This document shows, in pieces, positions 54,935 to 63,657 of a stretch of DNA of 64,000 nucleotides. Location of the stretch: NCBI GenBank assembly GCA_964552655.1, contig CAZKHG010000004.1, forward strand, positions 45,494 to 109,493. The letters are read 5' to 3'. The DNA comes from CAZKHG01 sp964552655 (GTDB lineage Bacteria; Bacteroidota; Bacteroidia; Bacteroidales; Tenuifilaceae). The translations under genes were made by a program, and so were the position numbers. The notes under the pieces are model-generated. The model saw only the letters and a program-made list of their open reading frames with translations, was not told where the DNA came from and did not search any database. The stretch's first letter is position 1; every line of letters begins with the position of its first letter.

Positions 54935-55864
54935 TTAAACTTTGTGTAAACTCAATTTATCTCCAATAAATTCAACTATTTCACTAACATTATCAGGGTG
55001 GAACCAATGGATTTCAGTATCTTTTGCCCACCAGGTAAGCTGCCGTTTTGCATACCTGCGGGTGTTGCGTTTAATCAGGCTGATTGCCTGGGCCAAAGTG
55101 ATTTTTTGATCCAGGTAATCAACTATTTCCTTGTAACCAACTGTTTTTAATGCATTCAGGTATCGGTACTGGTAAAGATTTTTCACCTCATCCACCAGCC
55201 CATGGGCAATCATACTGTCAACCCGGTTATCAATCAGCTTATACAACTCCTCCCGTGGACGGTTAAGCCCGATTTTAAGGGTTTTAAAATTTCTTACTTT
55301 AGATTTGTTTCTTAGGTAGGAAGAATATGTGTTTCCGGTTTGTAGGCAAACCTCGAGTGCCTTAACAATTCGCTGGGAGTTTTTAAGATCTACTTTAAAG
55401 TAGTAATCAGGATCCAATTTTTTCAATTGCATTCTAAGGCTTTCCAAACCTTCGTTTTTAAGCTGATATTCAAGGTTTTTCCTAATTTCAGGATCGGGAG
55501 CCGGAAAATCGTCAATGCCATCACACACGGCATTGATATAAAGGCCTGAGCCACCAACTAACAGGGCTATATCATGATTACTAAAAAGATCTTCCAGCAG
55601 CTTAAGGGCATCCACCTCAAACAATCCACAACTATACCTTTCGGTAACCGATTTATTGCCAATAAGGTAATGAGGCGCAGAAGCTAAGACCTCCGGCGAT
55701 GGGTAAGCGGTGCCAATACTCATCTCACGAAAAAACTGCCGCGAATCGGAAGAAATTACAGGTGCGTTAAAATGCCTGGACAAGGTTAAACTAAGGCTTG
55801 TTTTACCAACGCCCGTAGGTCCCAGAAGAACAATCAGATGTTTTTCACCATTAGGCCTAATCAC
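54935..55864 (-). CDS. miaA: tRNA dimethylallyltransferase
   Basis: 309 residues with a GTG start at 55864; no in-frame ATG precedes the P-loop, so GTG seems genuine. P-loop GPTGVGKTS near residue 15, then ISSDSRQFFREMSIGTAYPS, VGGSGLYINAVCDGIDDFP, and the conserved C-terminal TVGYKEIVDYLD and RRYAKRQLTWW. It adds a dimethylallyl group to A37 of tRNAs reading U-starting codons. It follows the aldolase gene by 31 bases. Confidence 0.95.
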   Translation of the reverse strand: MIRPNGEKHLIVLLGPTGVGKTSLSLTLSRHFNAPVISSDSRQFFREMSIGTAYPSPEVLASAPHYLIGNKSVTERYSCGLFEVDALKLLEDLFSNHDIALLVGGSGLYINAVCDGIDDFPAPDPEIRKNLEYQLKNEGLESLRMQLKKLDPDYYFKVDLKNSQRIVKALEVCLQTGNTYSSYLRNKSKVRNFKTLKIGLNRPREELYKLIDNRVDSMIAHGLVDEVKNLYQYRYLNALKTVGYKEIVDYLDQKITLAQAISLIKRNTRRYAKRQLTWWAKDTEIHWFHPDNVSEIVEFIGDKLSLHKV

Positions 55865-55895
55865 CTGACATGTGTTTGAAATTCAATGCTATGGA

Positions 55896-56555
55896 TCAAC
55901 CATTAACCTTTCTGAAATCAGCCAGAAACTTTTCGAGGCCAATATCAGTGAGCGGATGGTTCAGTAACCCTAAAATAGCGCTCAATGGGCAAGTTGCTAC
56001 ATCAGCACCGGCTTGAAGGCATTGAATAATGTGCATAGTATGGCGAATTGATGCAGCCAGCACCTGAGTTTCATAACCATAGTAATTGTAAACATCAACT
56101 ATTTCGCGAATTAGCTGAACACCATCGGTTGAAACATCATCAAGTCGACCAATAAATGGGGAAACGTAGGTTGCGCCCGCTTTTGCGGCAAGCAATGCCT
56201 GACCGACTGAAAAAACCAGAGTGCAATTGGTCCGAATATTATTATCGCTGAAATATTTAATTGCCTTAACGCCATCCTTGGTAATAGGAACTTTAACAAC
56301 GATTTGAGGGTGCAATGCAGCCAGCTCTTTGCCCTCGCGAATCATACCTTCAAAATCAGTGGCAATTACCTCTGCGCTTACATCACCACCTTTAACAATA
56401 TTGCAAATATCAACATAGTGCTTTTTAATGTTGGCATCGCCCTTAATGCCCTCTTTCGCCATTAATGAAGGGTTTGTAGTAACGCCATCAAGAACACCCA
56501 AATCATTTGCTTCCTTTATCTGACTTAGGTTTGCGGTATCAATAAAAAATTTCAT
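55896..56555 (-). CDS. fsa: Fructose-6-phosphate aldolase / transaldolase-like
   Basis: 219 residues, the short transaldolase subfamily. Motifs: MKFFIDTANLSQIKEA, DGVTTNPSLMAKEG, and the Schiff-base Lys88 in VVKVPIT. NCTLVFSVGQALLAAKAGATYVSPFIGRLDD is also typical. It cleaves fructose-6-phosphate to dihydroxyacetone and glyceraldehyde-3-phosphate, or acts as a transaldolase; the two cannot be separated by sequence alone. First gene of a probable operon with miaA, with a perfect -7 box upstream. Confidence 0.93.
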   Translation of the reverse strand: MKFFIDTANLSQIKEANDLGVLDGVTTNPSLMAKEGIKGDANIKKHYVDICNIVKGGDVSAEVIATDFEGMIREGKELAALHPQIVVKVPITKDGVKAIKYFSDNNIRTNCTLVFSVGQALLAAKAGATYVSPFIGRLDDVSTDGVQLIREIVDVYNYYGYETQVLAASIRHTMHIIQCLQAGADVATCPLSAILGLLNHPLTDIGLEKFLADFRKVNG

Positions 56556-56589
56556 AGCTATTTTGGGTTAATGATTTTTTTTTAAACAA

Positions 56590-56597
56590 CAAAGTTA
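56590..56597 (-). promoter_or_regulatory. Putative -7 box of fsa-miaA
   Basis: TAACTTTG on the minus strand, a perfect TAnnTTTG, about 34 bases before the ATG. No well-placed -33. Confidence 0.42.
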
Positions 56598-56737
56598 ACT
56601 TTTTCCATCCAATTATGGCAATATGTAATTGCAGGTTAGTAAATGTTTGAAATTTATTCCCAGTTACAACATTAATTTTTTTTTATATATTGCGAAGTTT
56701 TTTTCAATTTTAAACGTGCGTTTAATTACCTAATAAT

Positions 56738-57817
56738 ATGAAAAATATCAACACAATTATCACAGGAACTGGAAGTTATATACCCGAAACGAGAGTCTCG
56801 AACCAGCATTTTATTAAAAATGTATTTTTTGAGAAAGACGAAACAAAAATTGACAGCAGTGGTCATGAAGTGGTTGAAAAATTCAGGGATATTACTGGTA
56901 TCCGTGAACGCCGTTGGGTAACAGAAGATCAGACTGCATCGGATATTGCAACCATTGCGGCTGAGAGGGCTATTGAAGATGCCGGAATTGACCGTGAAAC
57001 TATAGATCAGATAATTCTTGCCGAGAATTTTGGCGATGTAATAAAAGGAACAATCCAGACAGACACATTACCAAGCCTGGCATCAAGGGTAAAACATAAT
57101 CTGGGGATTAAAAATCCTAATTGTATTCCTTACGATATTATTTTTGGTTGCCCGGGATGGATTCAGGGTATAATTCAGGCTGACAGCTACATCAAATCGG
57201 GTCTGGCTAAACGATGCCTGGTGATTGGTGCTGATGCGCTTTCACGTGTAGTTGATAAGTACGACAGGGATTCCATGATATTTTCGGATGGTGCCGGAGC
57301 AACGGTTGTTGAAGGAGTGGAATCGGATGAGAAATTTGGGATACTTTCAACTGCTATGGCTTCTCACACTCAGGAGGAAACGTTTTACCTTTACCTTGGT
57401 AAGTCAAACGCCCCGGAAAGCGATCCCAAAATCAGATATATCAAAATGTTAGGCCGCAAGATCTATGAATACTCCTTAGTGAATGTTCCCGCAGCCATGA
57501 AAGTTGCTTTAGATAAATCAGGAATACCAATAGAACAGGTTAAGAAAGTGCTTATCCATCAGGCCAATGAAAAGATGGACGAAGCTATTATTCAACGGTT
57601 TTACAAGCTCTATAAAATTCGTGAGGTTTCAAACAACATAATGCCCATGAATATTCATGAGCTGGGAAATAGCTCAGTTGCAACTGTTCCTACCCTTTAT
57701 GATATGATTCTTAAAGGCCAACTCCCTGAACATAAAATCAATAAAGATGATATTTTGATATTTGCCTCGGTTGGTGCTGGGATGAACATAAATTCGTTTG
57801 TTTATAAAGTCAGATGA
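56738..57817 (+). CDS. Beta-ketoacyl-ACP synthase III family protein
   Basis: 359 residues, thiolase fold. The active-site Cys is in IFGCPGWIQGII; His in IHQANEKMDEAI; Asn in ELGNSSVATVPTLYDMI, the Cys-His-Asn triad of FabH. The N-terminus (MKNINTIITGTGSYIPETRV) is typical. Family members start fatty acid synthesis or make ketoacyl products; the insert near 25-50 (FFEKDETKIDSSGHEV) and the length differ from classic FabH, so the acceptor is uncertain. Appears monocistronic, with a terminator 51 bases after the stop. Confidence 0.9.
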   Translation: MKNINTIITGTGSYIPETRVSNQHFIKNVFFEKDETKIDSSGHEVVEKFRDITGIRERRWVTEDQTASDIATIAAERAIEDAGIDRETIDQIILAENFGDVIKGTIQTDTLPSLASRVKHNLGIKNPNCIPYDIIFGCPGWIQGIIQADSYIKSGLAKRCLVIGADALSRVVDKYDRDSMIFSDGAGATVVEGVESDEKFGILSTAMASHTQEETFYLYLGKSNAPESDPKIRYIKMLGRKIYEYSLVNVPAAMKVALDKSGIPIEQVKKVLIHQANEKMDEAIIQRFYKLYKIREVSNNIMPMNIHELGNSSVATVPTLYDMILKGQLPEHKINKDDILIFASVGAGMNINSFVYKVR

Positions 57818-57867
57818 GTGACCAGAGTAGATAGAGCCAACCAAGTAAAGCCGGCACCTTGAGTAAT

Positions 57868-57899
57868 AAAACCCTTCCTGAAATGCAGGAAGGGTTTCT
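57868..57899 (+). terminator. Bidirectional terminator between the KAS III gene and norB
   Basis: A 12-base-pair stem, AACCCTTCCTG paired with CAGGAAGGGTT, with a 5-base loop and T-rich tails on both strands. It serves the convergent KAS III-like and NO reductase genes. Confidence 0.85.
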
Positions 57900-57918
57900 T
57901 ATTCAGTAATTAGTTATT

Positions 57919-60159
57919 CTATTTTTTAAGCGACCACCCTGTTTTAAGTCCAATAACGAAATAAACCAAACCCACGCTACCCAGGGCAAAAATGGTATCG
58001 CCAAAAACCCGTAACCATCTCAATTTAATCATAGATGGACTTTGCATAAACTCCATTGAACGGGCATACCAGATACCATGGTCAACTGATGCTATGGTTT
58101 GCTTAATACCAACCGGTAAAATACTTAGGAGAACCATAAGGATTAACCCAACCTGAAAGCACCAGAAAGAGAATCTCAATACCTTTTCATTCCAATTCTC
58201 GGTAATGGTCATTCCCCTCAGTGAGAACAACATCAACCCGATTCCCAGCATTCCGTAAACACCGAAAAGCGCAGTATGACCATGAACCGGTGTAGTATTT
58301 AACCCTTGCATATAGTACAAAGCAATTGGGGGGTTAATTAAGAATCCGAAAATTCCTGCGCCAACCAGGTTCCAGAATGCCACAGCAATGAAGCTGTAAA
58401 TTGCCCAGCGGTATTTTCTGATCCATTCCGTGGTTTTTGTCAATGTATAGTTATGCCAGGCTTCAAATCCCATAAGAACAAGCGGAACAACCTCTAATGC
58501 GCTAAATGATGCACCCAGGGCAATTATCGACATTGGTGTACCGGCAAAGTAGTGGTGATGAAATGTTCCGATTATTCCACCCAAAAGGTAAATAATTGTT
58601 GCGAAAAGAGATCCCATGGTTGCCCTTTTAATGTTGAGCAGCCCAAGTTTCACCAGTACAAATGCAATTACAGTGGTTGCAAAAACCTCGAAGAACCCCT
58701 CAACCCAAAGGTGAACCACCCACCATCTCCAGTATTCGGCTACCGATAAGTGAGATTGACGGCCATACATTAACCCGGCACCATAAAATGCGGCAATTGC
58801 GATGGATGAGATCACAAACAGTATCAACAGGTTTCTACTTTCCGATTTAACTTTTAGCGCGGGAAGTAAAGCACGGATCATCAGGAATAACCAGATCAGC
58901 AATCCACCAAAAAGTAAAATCTGCCAGAATCTGCCCAGATCGAGGTATTCATAGCCCTGATGGCCGAAATAAAAGTTTTGAACTAGCCCCAGCTTTTGCA
59001 TAACCCCAAACCATTCACCTGCCATTGAGCCTAAGACAACAATTAGCAATGCACCGAAAAGAACATTAACCCCTAAACGCTGGTATTTAGGTTCAACACC
59101 AGATACAGCAGGGGCTATGAATAAACCAGTAGCCAGCCAGGCAGTTGCAATCCAGAATATAGCCAATTGAACATGCCAGGTCCGTGAAATAGAATACGGC
59201 AGAATGGAATCCAGATTCAACCCATAAAACCCATTGCCCTCAACACCAAAATGAGCAGTAATAATCCCGGTAATTACCTGAAGAAGTATTAACCCGGTTA
59301 CAATCCAAAAATACTTTAGGGTTGCCTTCATGGATGGTGTTGCCTTCAGGTTGATCAGCGGATCATTCTGAGGGTAGGATTCACCCGCTTCTTTGTCCTG
59401 GTTTTTTGCGTAATATAAGCCCAGCAATCCAACACCAAGCAATAGCATAACAATACTAAACATCGACCAGAAGAGGTGCTTCCCAGTTGGATGGTTGCCT
59501 ACCAGGTCGTCTCCAGGCCAGTTGCTGGTGTAGGTTATATCCTTACCCGGTCGTTCGGTAACACAGGCCCATGCAGTCCAGAAAAAGAAAGCGTTCATTT
59601 TTTGCATGTTAACCTCATCTTTTATTGAGTTTACAGGAATTGCATAAGCTAACCTTTCCTTCTCCTGATCAATGCCATTAGTAAAGAGCCCTTTGTAGTA
59701 TTCAGCATTTGCTTTAATCGCCTTAGCCCGTAGATTGGAAACTACTAGTGTACTTGTAATTTCATCGTAACGGTTGGAACGCAAATCTTTCTGAAGCAAA
59801 GATTTGTAGTACGCCTGACGTTCAGGGGTAAGCTTATCATAGGCTGTTGAATCTCCATCCATAGCCATAGCATTGAGCATAAAAACGGCTTCGCGGTGAA
59901 GCCAATCGGCAGACCAATCGGGTGCGACATAAGCGCCATGACCCCATATAGTGCCCACCTCCTGACCACCGATAGATTGCCATACGCTCTGGCCATCCAT
60001 AATTTCATTTGAAGTAAAAAGTTGCTCACCACTCCCGGTAACAACTTTGGAAGGTATCGGGGGTTTTTGGAGGTATATCTCATGCCCAAAATACCCCAGA
60101 ACGGAAAAGCAAATCACCATAACGGCAATAAAACCAATCCATAATTTTCGTGTTGTCAT
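57919..60159 (-). CDS. norB: Quinol-dependent nitric oxide reductase (qNOR)
   Basis: 746 residues, long enough for the quinol (NorZ) form with the fused N-terminal region. That region has SVWQSIGGQEVGTIWGHGAY and APDWSADWLHREA, typical of qNOR. About 13-14 membrane helices follow with haem-ligand-type segments HVQLAIFWIATAWLATGLFI, VHLWVEGFFEVFATTVIAF and HHHYFAGTP, and NTTPVHGHTALFGVYGML. It reduces NO to N2O with quinol at the cytoplasmic membrane, for denitrification or NO defence. It is the last gene of a five-gene operon. It differs from cytochrome oxidases by lacking a separate subunit II gene. Confidence 0.95.
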   Translation of the reverse strand: MTTRKLWIGFIAVMVICFSVLGYFGHEIYLQKPPIPSKVVTGSGEQLFTSNEIMDGQSVWQSIGGQEVGTIWGHGAYVAPDWSADWLHREAVFMLNAMAMDGDSTAYDKLTPERQAYYKSLLQKDLRSNRYDEITSTLVVSNLRAKAIKANAEYYKGLFTNGIDQEKERLAYAIPVNSIKDEVNMQKMNAFFFWTAWACVTERPGKDITYTSNWPGDDLVGNHPTGKHLFWSMFSIVMLLLGVGLLGLYYAKNQDKEAGESYPQNDPLINLKATPSMKATLKYFWIVTGLILLQVITGIITAHFGVEGNGFYGLNLDSILPYSISRTWHVQLAIFWIATAWLATGLFIAPAVSGVEPKYQRLGVNVLFGALLIVVLGSMAGEWFGVMQKLGLVQNFYFGHQGYEYLDLGRFWQILLFGGLLIWLFLMIRALLPALKVKSESRNLLILFVISSIAIAAFYGAGLMYGRQSHLSVAEYWRWWVVHLWVEGFFEVFATTVIAFVLVKLGLLNIKRATMGSLFATIIYLLGGIIGTFHHHYFAGTPMSIIALGASFSALEVVPLVLMGFEAWHNYTLTKTTEWIRKYRWAIYSFIAVAFWNLVGAGIFGFLINPPIALYYMQGLNTTPVHGHTALFGVYGMLGIGLMLFSLRGMTITENWNEKVLRFSFWCFQVGLILMVLLSILPVGIKQTIASVDHGIWYARSMEFMQSPSMIKLRWLRVFGDTIFALGSVGLVYFVIGLKTGWSLKK

Positions 60160-60250
60160 TGATTTGAGTTTTAGTTAATAATTATGTTTGATGTAGTTTA
60201 TTAAGTGCCTGGATTACCCTGAATTCCATAAGCTGATGACATACCGGTTT

Positions 60251-60556
60251 TTAAAAGATTTTAAAAACAAGAAAGCGGAGTAAATTTTTACTATCATTTC
60301 TAATTCCTCTTTGCCTACCCTTTTCAATAAAAACGCTTGTTTCCGCTTTAATAGAGGAAGAGGTTTCGTCATACAATACTGTTCCATTCCCTTCTAGAAT
60401 ATAAAAGATAACATCGAAGGGATTAACGTGCAATGCAATCTCTTCATCGGGTTTTATTGTTAAATGGACCAATTCAACCTTATCGTTCGAGAACATTTTG
60501 CGTCCTTCGAGGTTGAAGGGAACGGGTTCAGCGGATTCGGGCGTTGTGATTCTCAT
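60251..60556 (-). CDS. Cupin-domain protein
   Basis: 101 residues, one conserved beta-barrel. Cupin motif 1 is loosely KPDEEIALHVNPFDVIFYILEGNG with the metal His and Glu in the expected areas; motif 2 is degenerate. Small cupins in NO-related operons are common, but their ligand is unknown. The gene lies between the PepSY protein and norB and starts 5 bases after a tandem repeat. No signal peptide. Confident as cupin fold, not as to function. Confidence 0.78.
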   Translation of the reverse strand: MRITTPESAEPVPFNLEGRKMFSNDKVELVHLTIKPDEEIALHVNPFDVIFYILEGNGTVLYDETSSSIKAETSVFIEKGRQRGIRNDSKNLLRFLVFKIF

Positions 60557-60561
60557 GGTTG

Positions 60562-60609
60562 GTTATTAAGTTATTAAGTTATTAGGTTATTGAGTTATTG
60601 AGTTGTTGA
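60562..60609. repeat. Six-unit tandem repeat of an 8-mer before the cupin start codon
   Basis: GTTATTAA x2, GTTATTAG, GTTATTGA x2, GTTGTTGA (plus-strand reading), six units of 8 bases. It ends 5 bases before the cupin ATG at 60556, covers the stop codon of the PepSY gene, and contains the place where a ribosome would bind. Confidence 0.9.
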
Positions 60610-62187
60610 GCCACTAGGGTTATTACCAGCTTCGATTAAGTTTTGGCGAATGATAGATTCTTTTTTCTGTCGTTTTCTTTTTATAAACCACATAATCGTG
60701 CCGGTAGTTGTTATTATAAGCAATGCCATGCCCGCAAAGGGGACAATCAGAATATAGAAACTGCCAAGCAATGGGGAGTAAATTCTACCGGTATGAAATT
60801 CCTGGGCAAGATTCCAAAGGGGAAAAGGGAAATTCACTTTTACAATTTCCGGCATCTGAAACACTCCATTTTGGAAGCCTTTTGAAAAAATCCCCTTATC
60901 GTAATCAAAAAAATATTCTATTCCATTGATTTTGGTGTATCCTGCTATTGCATTAGCACCAAAGGGTGATGAAAGTCCTTTCCCTTTAAAGAATTGTTCC
61001 CCTGTAAAATAATCGAAAATGTAATTCTTATATGGATTCCATCGGAAAGCTCCGCTAAAGCTGCCGACAAGATAGTCGCCATTGGGAAGTACCTCAAAGG
61101 TGTTGATTCCCATAATGCTGATTGTTGGTTGTAGTTTAAACATCTCAAATGGCCTTGTCAGATCTTGCTGGTTATAAAAAATCCCCATGGATGTGGCTAA
61201 CAGTATCAGGTTTCTTTCCCGATCAAACCTGATATCCCTAAGCTTATCATCCCAGAAAACATTAGTATAATTTAAAGGGTCTGGAGTTTGGGTAAACCCG
61301 GAGTTTGCCACAAGAATCAAAAAAGGAGGCCTTAAAAAGATTCCTGTGAAACTTACCAGTAAAAGCAGTGCTGAAGAAATTATGCCAATTTTTAAATGCC
61401 ATTTGAATGAGAACCTGTTTATCCTTTTTATCCTGCTTCGCTTTTCTTTATTCTTTACCCGCTTAAGCAGTTTTGGAAAAAGAAAGTAGAGAAACCCTGT
61501 TATGCTTAAAAAAAGCATAATCAATCCACCCATATCTACTATCAATCTACCGGGAATCCCAAGAATTTCGCCACTATGAATTATCCAGAATAACCTGAAT
61601 ATTGATATTTCGGGTTTAGCACCAACAGGAGGAATCAGAACTTTTTTATTAAAGTTTTCGGGGCTTTCATTTACCTTAGCCACAAAGAGGCTATTTCTGG
61701 TTAAAACCCACAGCGAATCGTTAAAGTATTCAAGCGCAGTAACAAATTCTTCCTCATCAGAAAAGCTTACCTTTTCCCAATTTTTGTTGATGCTTTTAAG
61801 ATGATATAAACCAAACCTTGTTCCTGCATAAAGGCTTTGATCGCCTGTTACAACCAGGTCAAAGATTTTACGGTTATCCGATCCTATGGGCAATCCGTCC
61901 ATCAAGGGTTTCCAGAAAGTGAAACCGGTATTTGTTAGCCAGATTCCGGCTCCGCCATACATGATTATAGAATCTTTTCCAATATCAACCGAACCCTTAA
62001 CGGAAGCAAGATTCCAGCTATTTAGCTGGTATTCCTTTGGCAGCCATTTTCTCTTAACATCAACCTTACTAATTAAAGTCCGATGATTCATCAGAATACC
62101 TGATATGGCAAAGAAAATAAAAAACAAAGTGAAGATTAACGCGATCCATTTGTGGTACTTTTTGAGAGTTTTATAGAAGGAGGACAT
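60595..62187 (-). CDS. PepSY-associated transmembrane protein with large periplasmic domain
   Basis: 530 residues. The first helix (about 11-35), with HKWIALIFTLFFIFFAISGIL, is the hallmark of PepSY-associated TM proteins. Further helices lie near 200-240, 270-295 and 485-510 (GMALLIITTTGTIMWFIKRK). The two soluble stretches between them (about 40-195 and 300-480) carry short repeated strands ending in LYAGTRFGLYHL-like units, suggesting a beta-propeller-type sensor (inference). It sits inside the NO reductase operon. The role is unknown; a part in electron or metal handling, or in sensing, is possible. Confidence 0.78.
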   Translation of the reverse strand: MSSFYKTLKKYHKWIALIFTLFFIFFAISGILMNHRTLISKVDVKRKWLPKEYQLNSWNLASVKGSVDIGKDSIIMYGGAGIWLTNTGFTFWKPLMDGLPIGSDNRKIFDLVVTGDQSLYAGTRFGLYHLKSINKNWEKVSFSDEEEFVTALEYFNDSLWVLTRNSLFVAKVNESPENFNKKVLIPPVGAKPEISIFRLFWIIHSGEILGIPGRLIVDMGGLIMLFLSITGFLYFLFPKLLKRVKNKEKRSRIKRINRFSFKWHLKIGIISSALLLLVSFTGIFLRPPFLILVANSGFTQTPDPLNYTNVFWDDKLRDIRFDRERNLILLATSMGIFYNQQDLTRPFEMFKLQPTISIMGINTFEVLPNGDYLVGSFSGAFRWNPYKNYIFDYFTGEQFFKGKGLSSPFGANAIAGYTKINGIEYFFDYDKGIFSKGFQNGVFQMPEIVKVNFPFPLWNLAQEFHTGRIYSPLLGSFYILIVPFAGMALLIITTTGTIMWFIKRKRQKKESIIRQNLIEAGNNPSGSTTQ

Positions 62188-62191
62188 ATCA

Positions 62192-62282
62192 GTTATCGGT
62201 TATCGGTTATCGGTTATCGGTTGTCTGTTGTCGGTTGTCGGTTGTCGGTTATCTGTTGTCGGTTGTCGGATATCTGTTGTTT
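62192..62282. repeat. Thirteen-unit tandem repeat of a 7-mer before the PepSY start codon
   Basis: 13 units of GTTATCG or GTTGTCG (with a few variants), ending 4 bases before ATG 62187. It fills the intercistronic gap between the cupin stop and the PepSY start. Confidence 0.92.
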
Positions 62283-62301
62283 GGTTATGGATTTGGGACA
62301 G

Positions 62302-62631
62302 CTATTCCTTTATCATGGTTAAAAGCATTTTAAACTTCTCGGTTGCCTGTAGGGCGTGAGGAATATTAGCAGGCATAATAATTGTTTCGCCTTCCATCAA
62401 ATCATTTTGGTTGCCCCCTATAATGATTTTAGCTTTTCCTTCGAGAACCTGAACCATGGCATCGAAAGGTGCAGTGTGTTCGCTTAGCCCCTCCCCTTTA
62501 TCGAAGGCAAAAAGGGAGATGTTGCCAGCCGGGCGTTTTAGTACATTTTTACTTACAATTCCTCCTTGTGAGTAGTCAACCTCACTTGTAAACCGGAACT
62601 GCTTACCCTTTGGAAATTCATTTGTTGTCAT
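62302..62631 (-). CDS. Cupin-domain protein
   Basis: 109 residues with clear cupin motifs: GEGLSEHTAPFDAMVQVLEGKAKIIIGG and GETIIMPANIPHALQA, giving the metal-site His and the PHA turn. It is cytoplasmic. This type of small cupin often accompanies respiratory NO or nitrite genes; the bound ligand or metal is not known. It starts 28 bases after the stop of the iron-sulphur protein gene. Confidence 0.88.
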   Translation of the reverse strand: MTTNEFPKGKQFRFTSEVDYSQGGIVSKNVLKRPAGNISLFAFDKGEGLSEHTAPFDAMVQVLEGKAKIIIGGNQNDLMEGETIIMPANIPHALQATEKFKMLLTMIKE

Positions 62632-62659
62632 TTGTATTTTAGTTATTGGTTATATGTTA

Positions 62660-63589
62660 TTAAACCCATTTTGAGTCGAGTATATCGCCTTGTATTCCAA
62701 CAGTCATAACTTTAACAGGCACTTTCCTGGACGCCTGATCGGCAGCCATTTTGGCTAGCTGCACCAAACCCCCACAGCAGGGAACTTCCATCTTCATGAT
62801 GGTTAGTGTGTCAATTCCCGCCTCGTCAATTAATGCCTTGATTTTCTCAACGTACAATTCCTTGTTTGAGTCGAGTTTGGGGCAGGCTATTGCAAGTGTT
62901 TTGCCTCTTAAATGATCGCTATGGAAGCCGCCAAGTGAGAATGCAACACAATCAGCGGCCAGCAACAGGTTTGAACCTTTAAAATGCGCAGCATAAGGGC
63001 TGATAAGGTGCATCTGTATTGGCCAGTGAGTTAATTCCGATTTTGAGGAAACCATTCCGGCTCCCATTGCAGTATGACCAAATGTCTTTTCTGCTGACCC
63101 CAGGCAACCACATGCGCTGCCTCCTTGAAAAGTGGGTGCAGCAAATGCCTCTGCATGTTGATGATTATGCTCGTATTGATGGCTCTTAACACCAACCGGC
63201 TGATGATTATGAACTGCCTGCATTACTTCATCTACGTTATAGCTGAGCTTGTCTTTATTTGCAAGCATCCACTCAACGCCCTGGCGTAAATATTCTTTCT
63301 GGGCATGCTCCTTTAAATGCTTCAGGTGGGCTATCACAGAGTTCTTCCCATTCTGTACCATATTGGAGATGGTTAGCACCTCATCGTATGCAGCTGCCTC
63401 ACGGGTTTCAATGGAAATTGCACCTTCGGGGCATTCGCCGATACAGGCACCCAGGCCATCGCACATCAGCTCGCTCACCATAACGGCTTTGCCGTCAATT
63501 ATTTGTAGGGCACCTTCATGGCAACCAGTTACGCATAGCCCGCATCCGTTACATTTGTCGCGGTCAATTTTGATAATGTCTCGTTTCAT
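62660..63589 (-). CDS. 4Fe-4S ferredoxin-type protein with His-rich linker
   Basis: 309 residues. Residues 13-23 have a full [4Fe-4S] motif CNGCGLCVTGC (followed by His instead of Pro). The second motif CDGLGACIGECP at 43-54 has three Cys only, so it may bind a [3Fe-4S] cluster or use another ligand. Residues 127-145 are His-rich (HNHQ, HQYEHNHQH) and could bind a metal; ACGC (about 159-162) and CCGG (near 268) add more Cys. The C-terminal half looks like a conserved nucleotide- or substrate-binding domain I cannot name. It is the first gene of the NO reductase operon, under a palindromic operator. Confidence 0.85.
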   Translation of the reverse strand: MKRDIIKIDRDKCNGCGLCVTGCHEGALQIIDGKAVMVSELMCDGLGACIGECPEGAISIETREAAAYDEVLTISNMVQNGKNSVIAHLKHLKEHAQKEYLRQGVEWMLANKDKLSYNVDEVMQAVHNHQPVGVKSHQYEHNHQHAEAFAAPTFQGGSACGCLGSAEKTFGHTAMGAGMVSSKSELTHWPIQMHLISPYAAHFKGSNLLLAADCVAFSLGGFHSDHLRGKTLAIACPKLDSNKELYVEKIKALIDEAGIDTLTIMKMEVPCCGGLVQLAKMAADQASRKVPVKVMTVGIQGDILDSKWV

Positions 63590-63628
63590 ATTTTAATTTT
63601 TTTCAGAATTCAGAATTGTTAACTGAAA

Positions 63629-63636
63629 CAAACATA
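63629..63636 (-). promoter_or_regulatory. -7 box of the NO reductase operon
   Basis: TATGTTTG on the minus strand, a perfect TAnnTTTG, 39 bases before ATG 63589. The -33 position has no TTTG, as expected for an activator-dependent promoter. Confidence 0.6.
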
Positions 63637-63657
63637 GGGTGGCAAGAAAAAATAGAA

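Noticed and set aside
57919..60159. Reading the large haem protein as a cytochrome oxidase subunit I
   Set aside because: The N-terminal GTIWGHGAY region, the length and the absence of a subunit II gene fit quinol NO reductase.
62192..62282. CRISPR-like array
   Set aside because: The unit is only 7 bases with no spacers; it is a simple tandem repeat.
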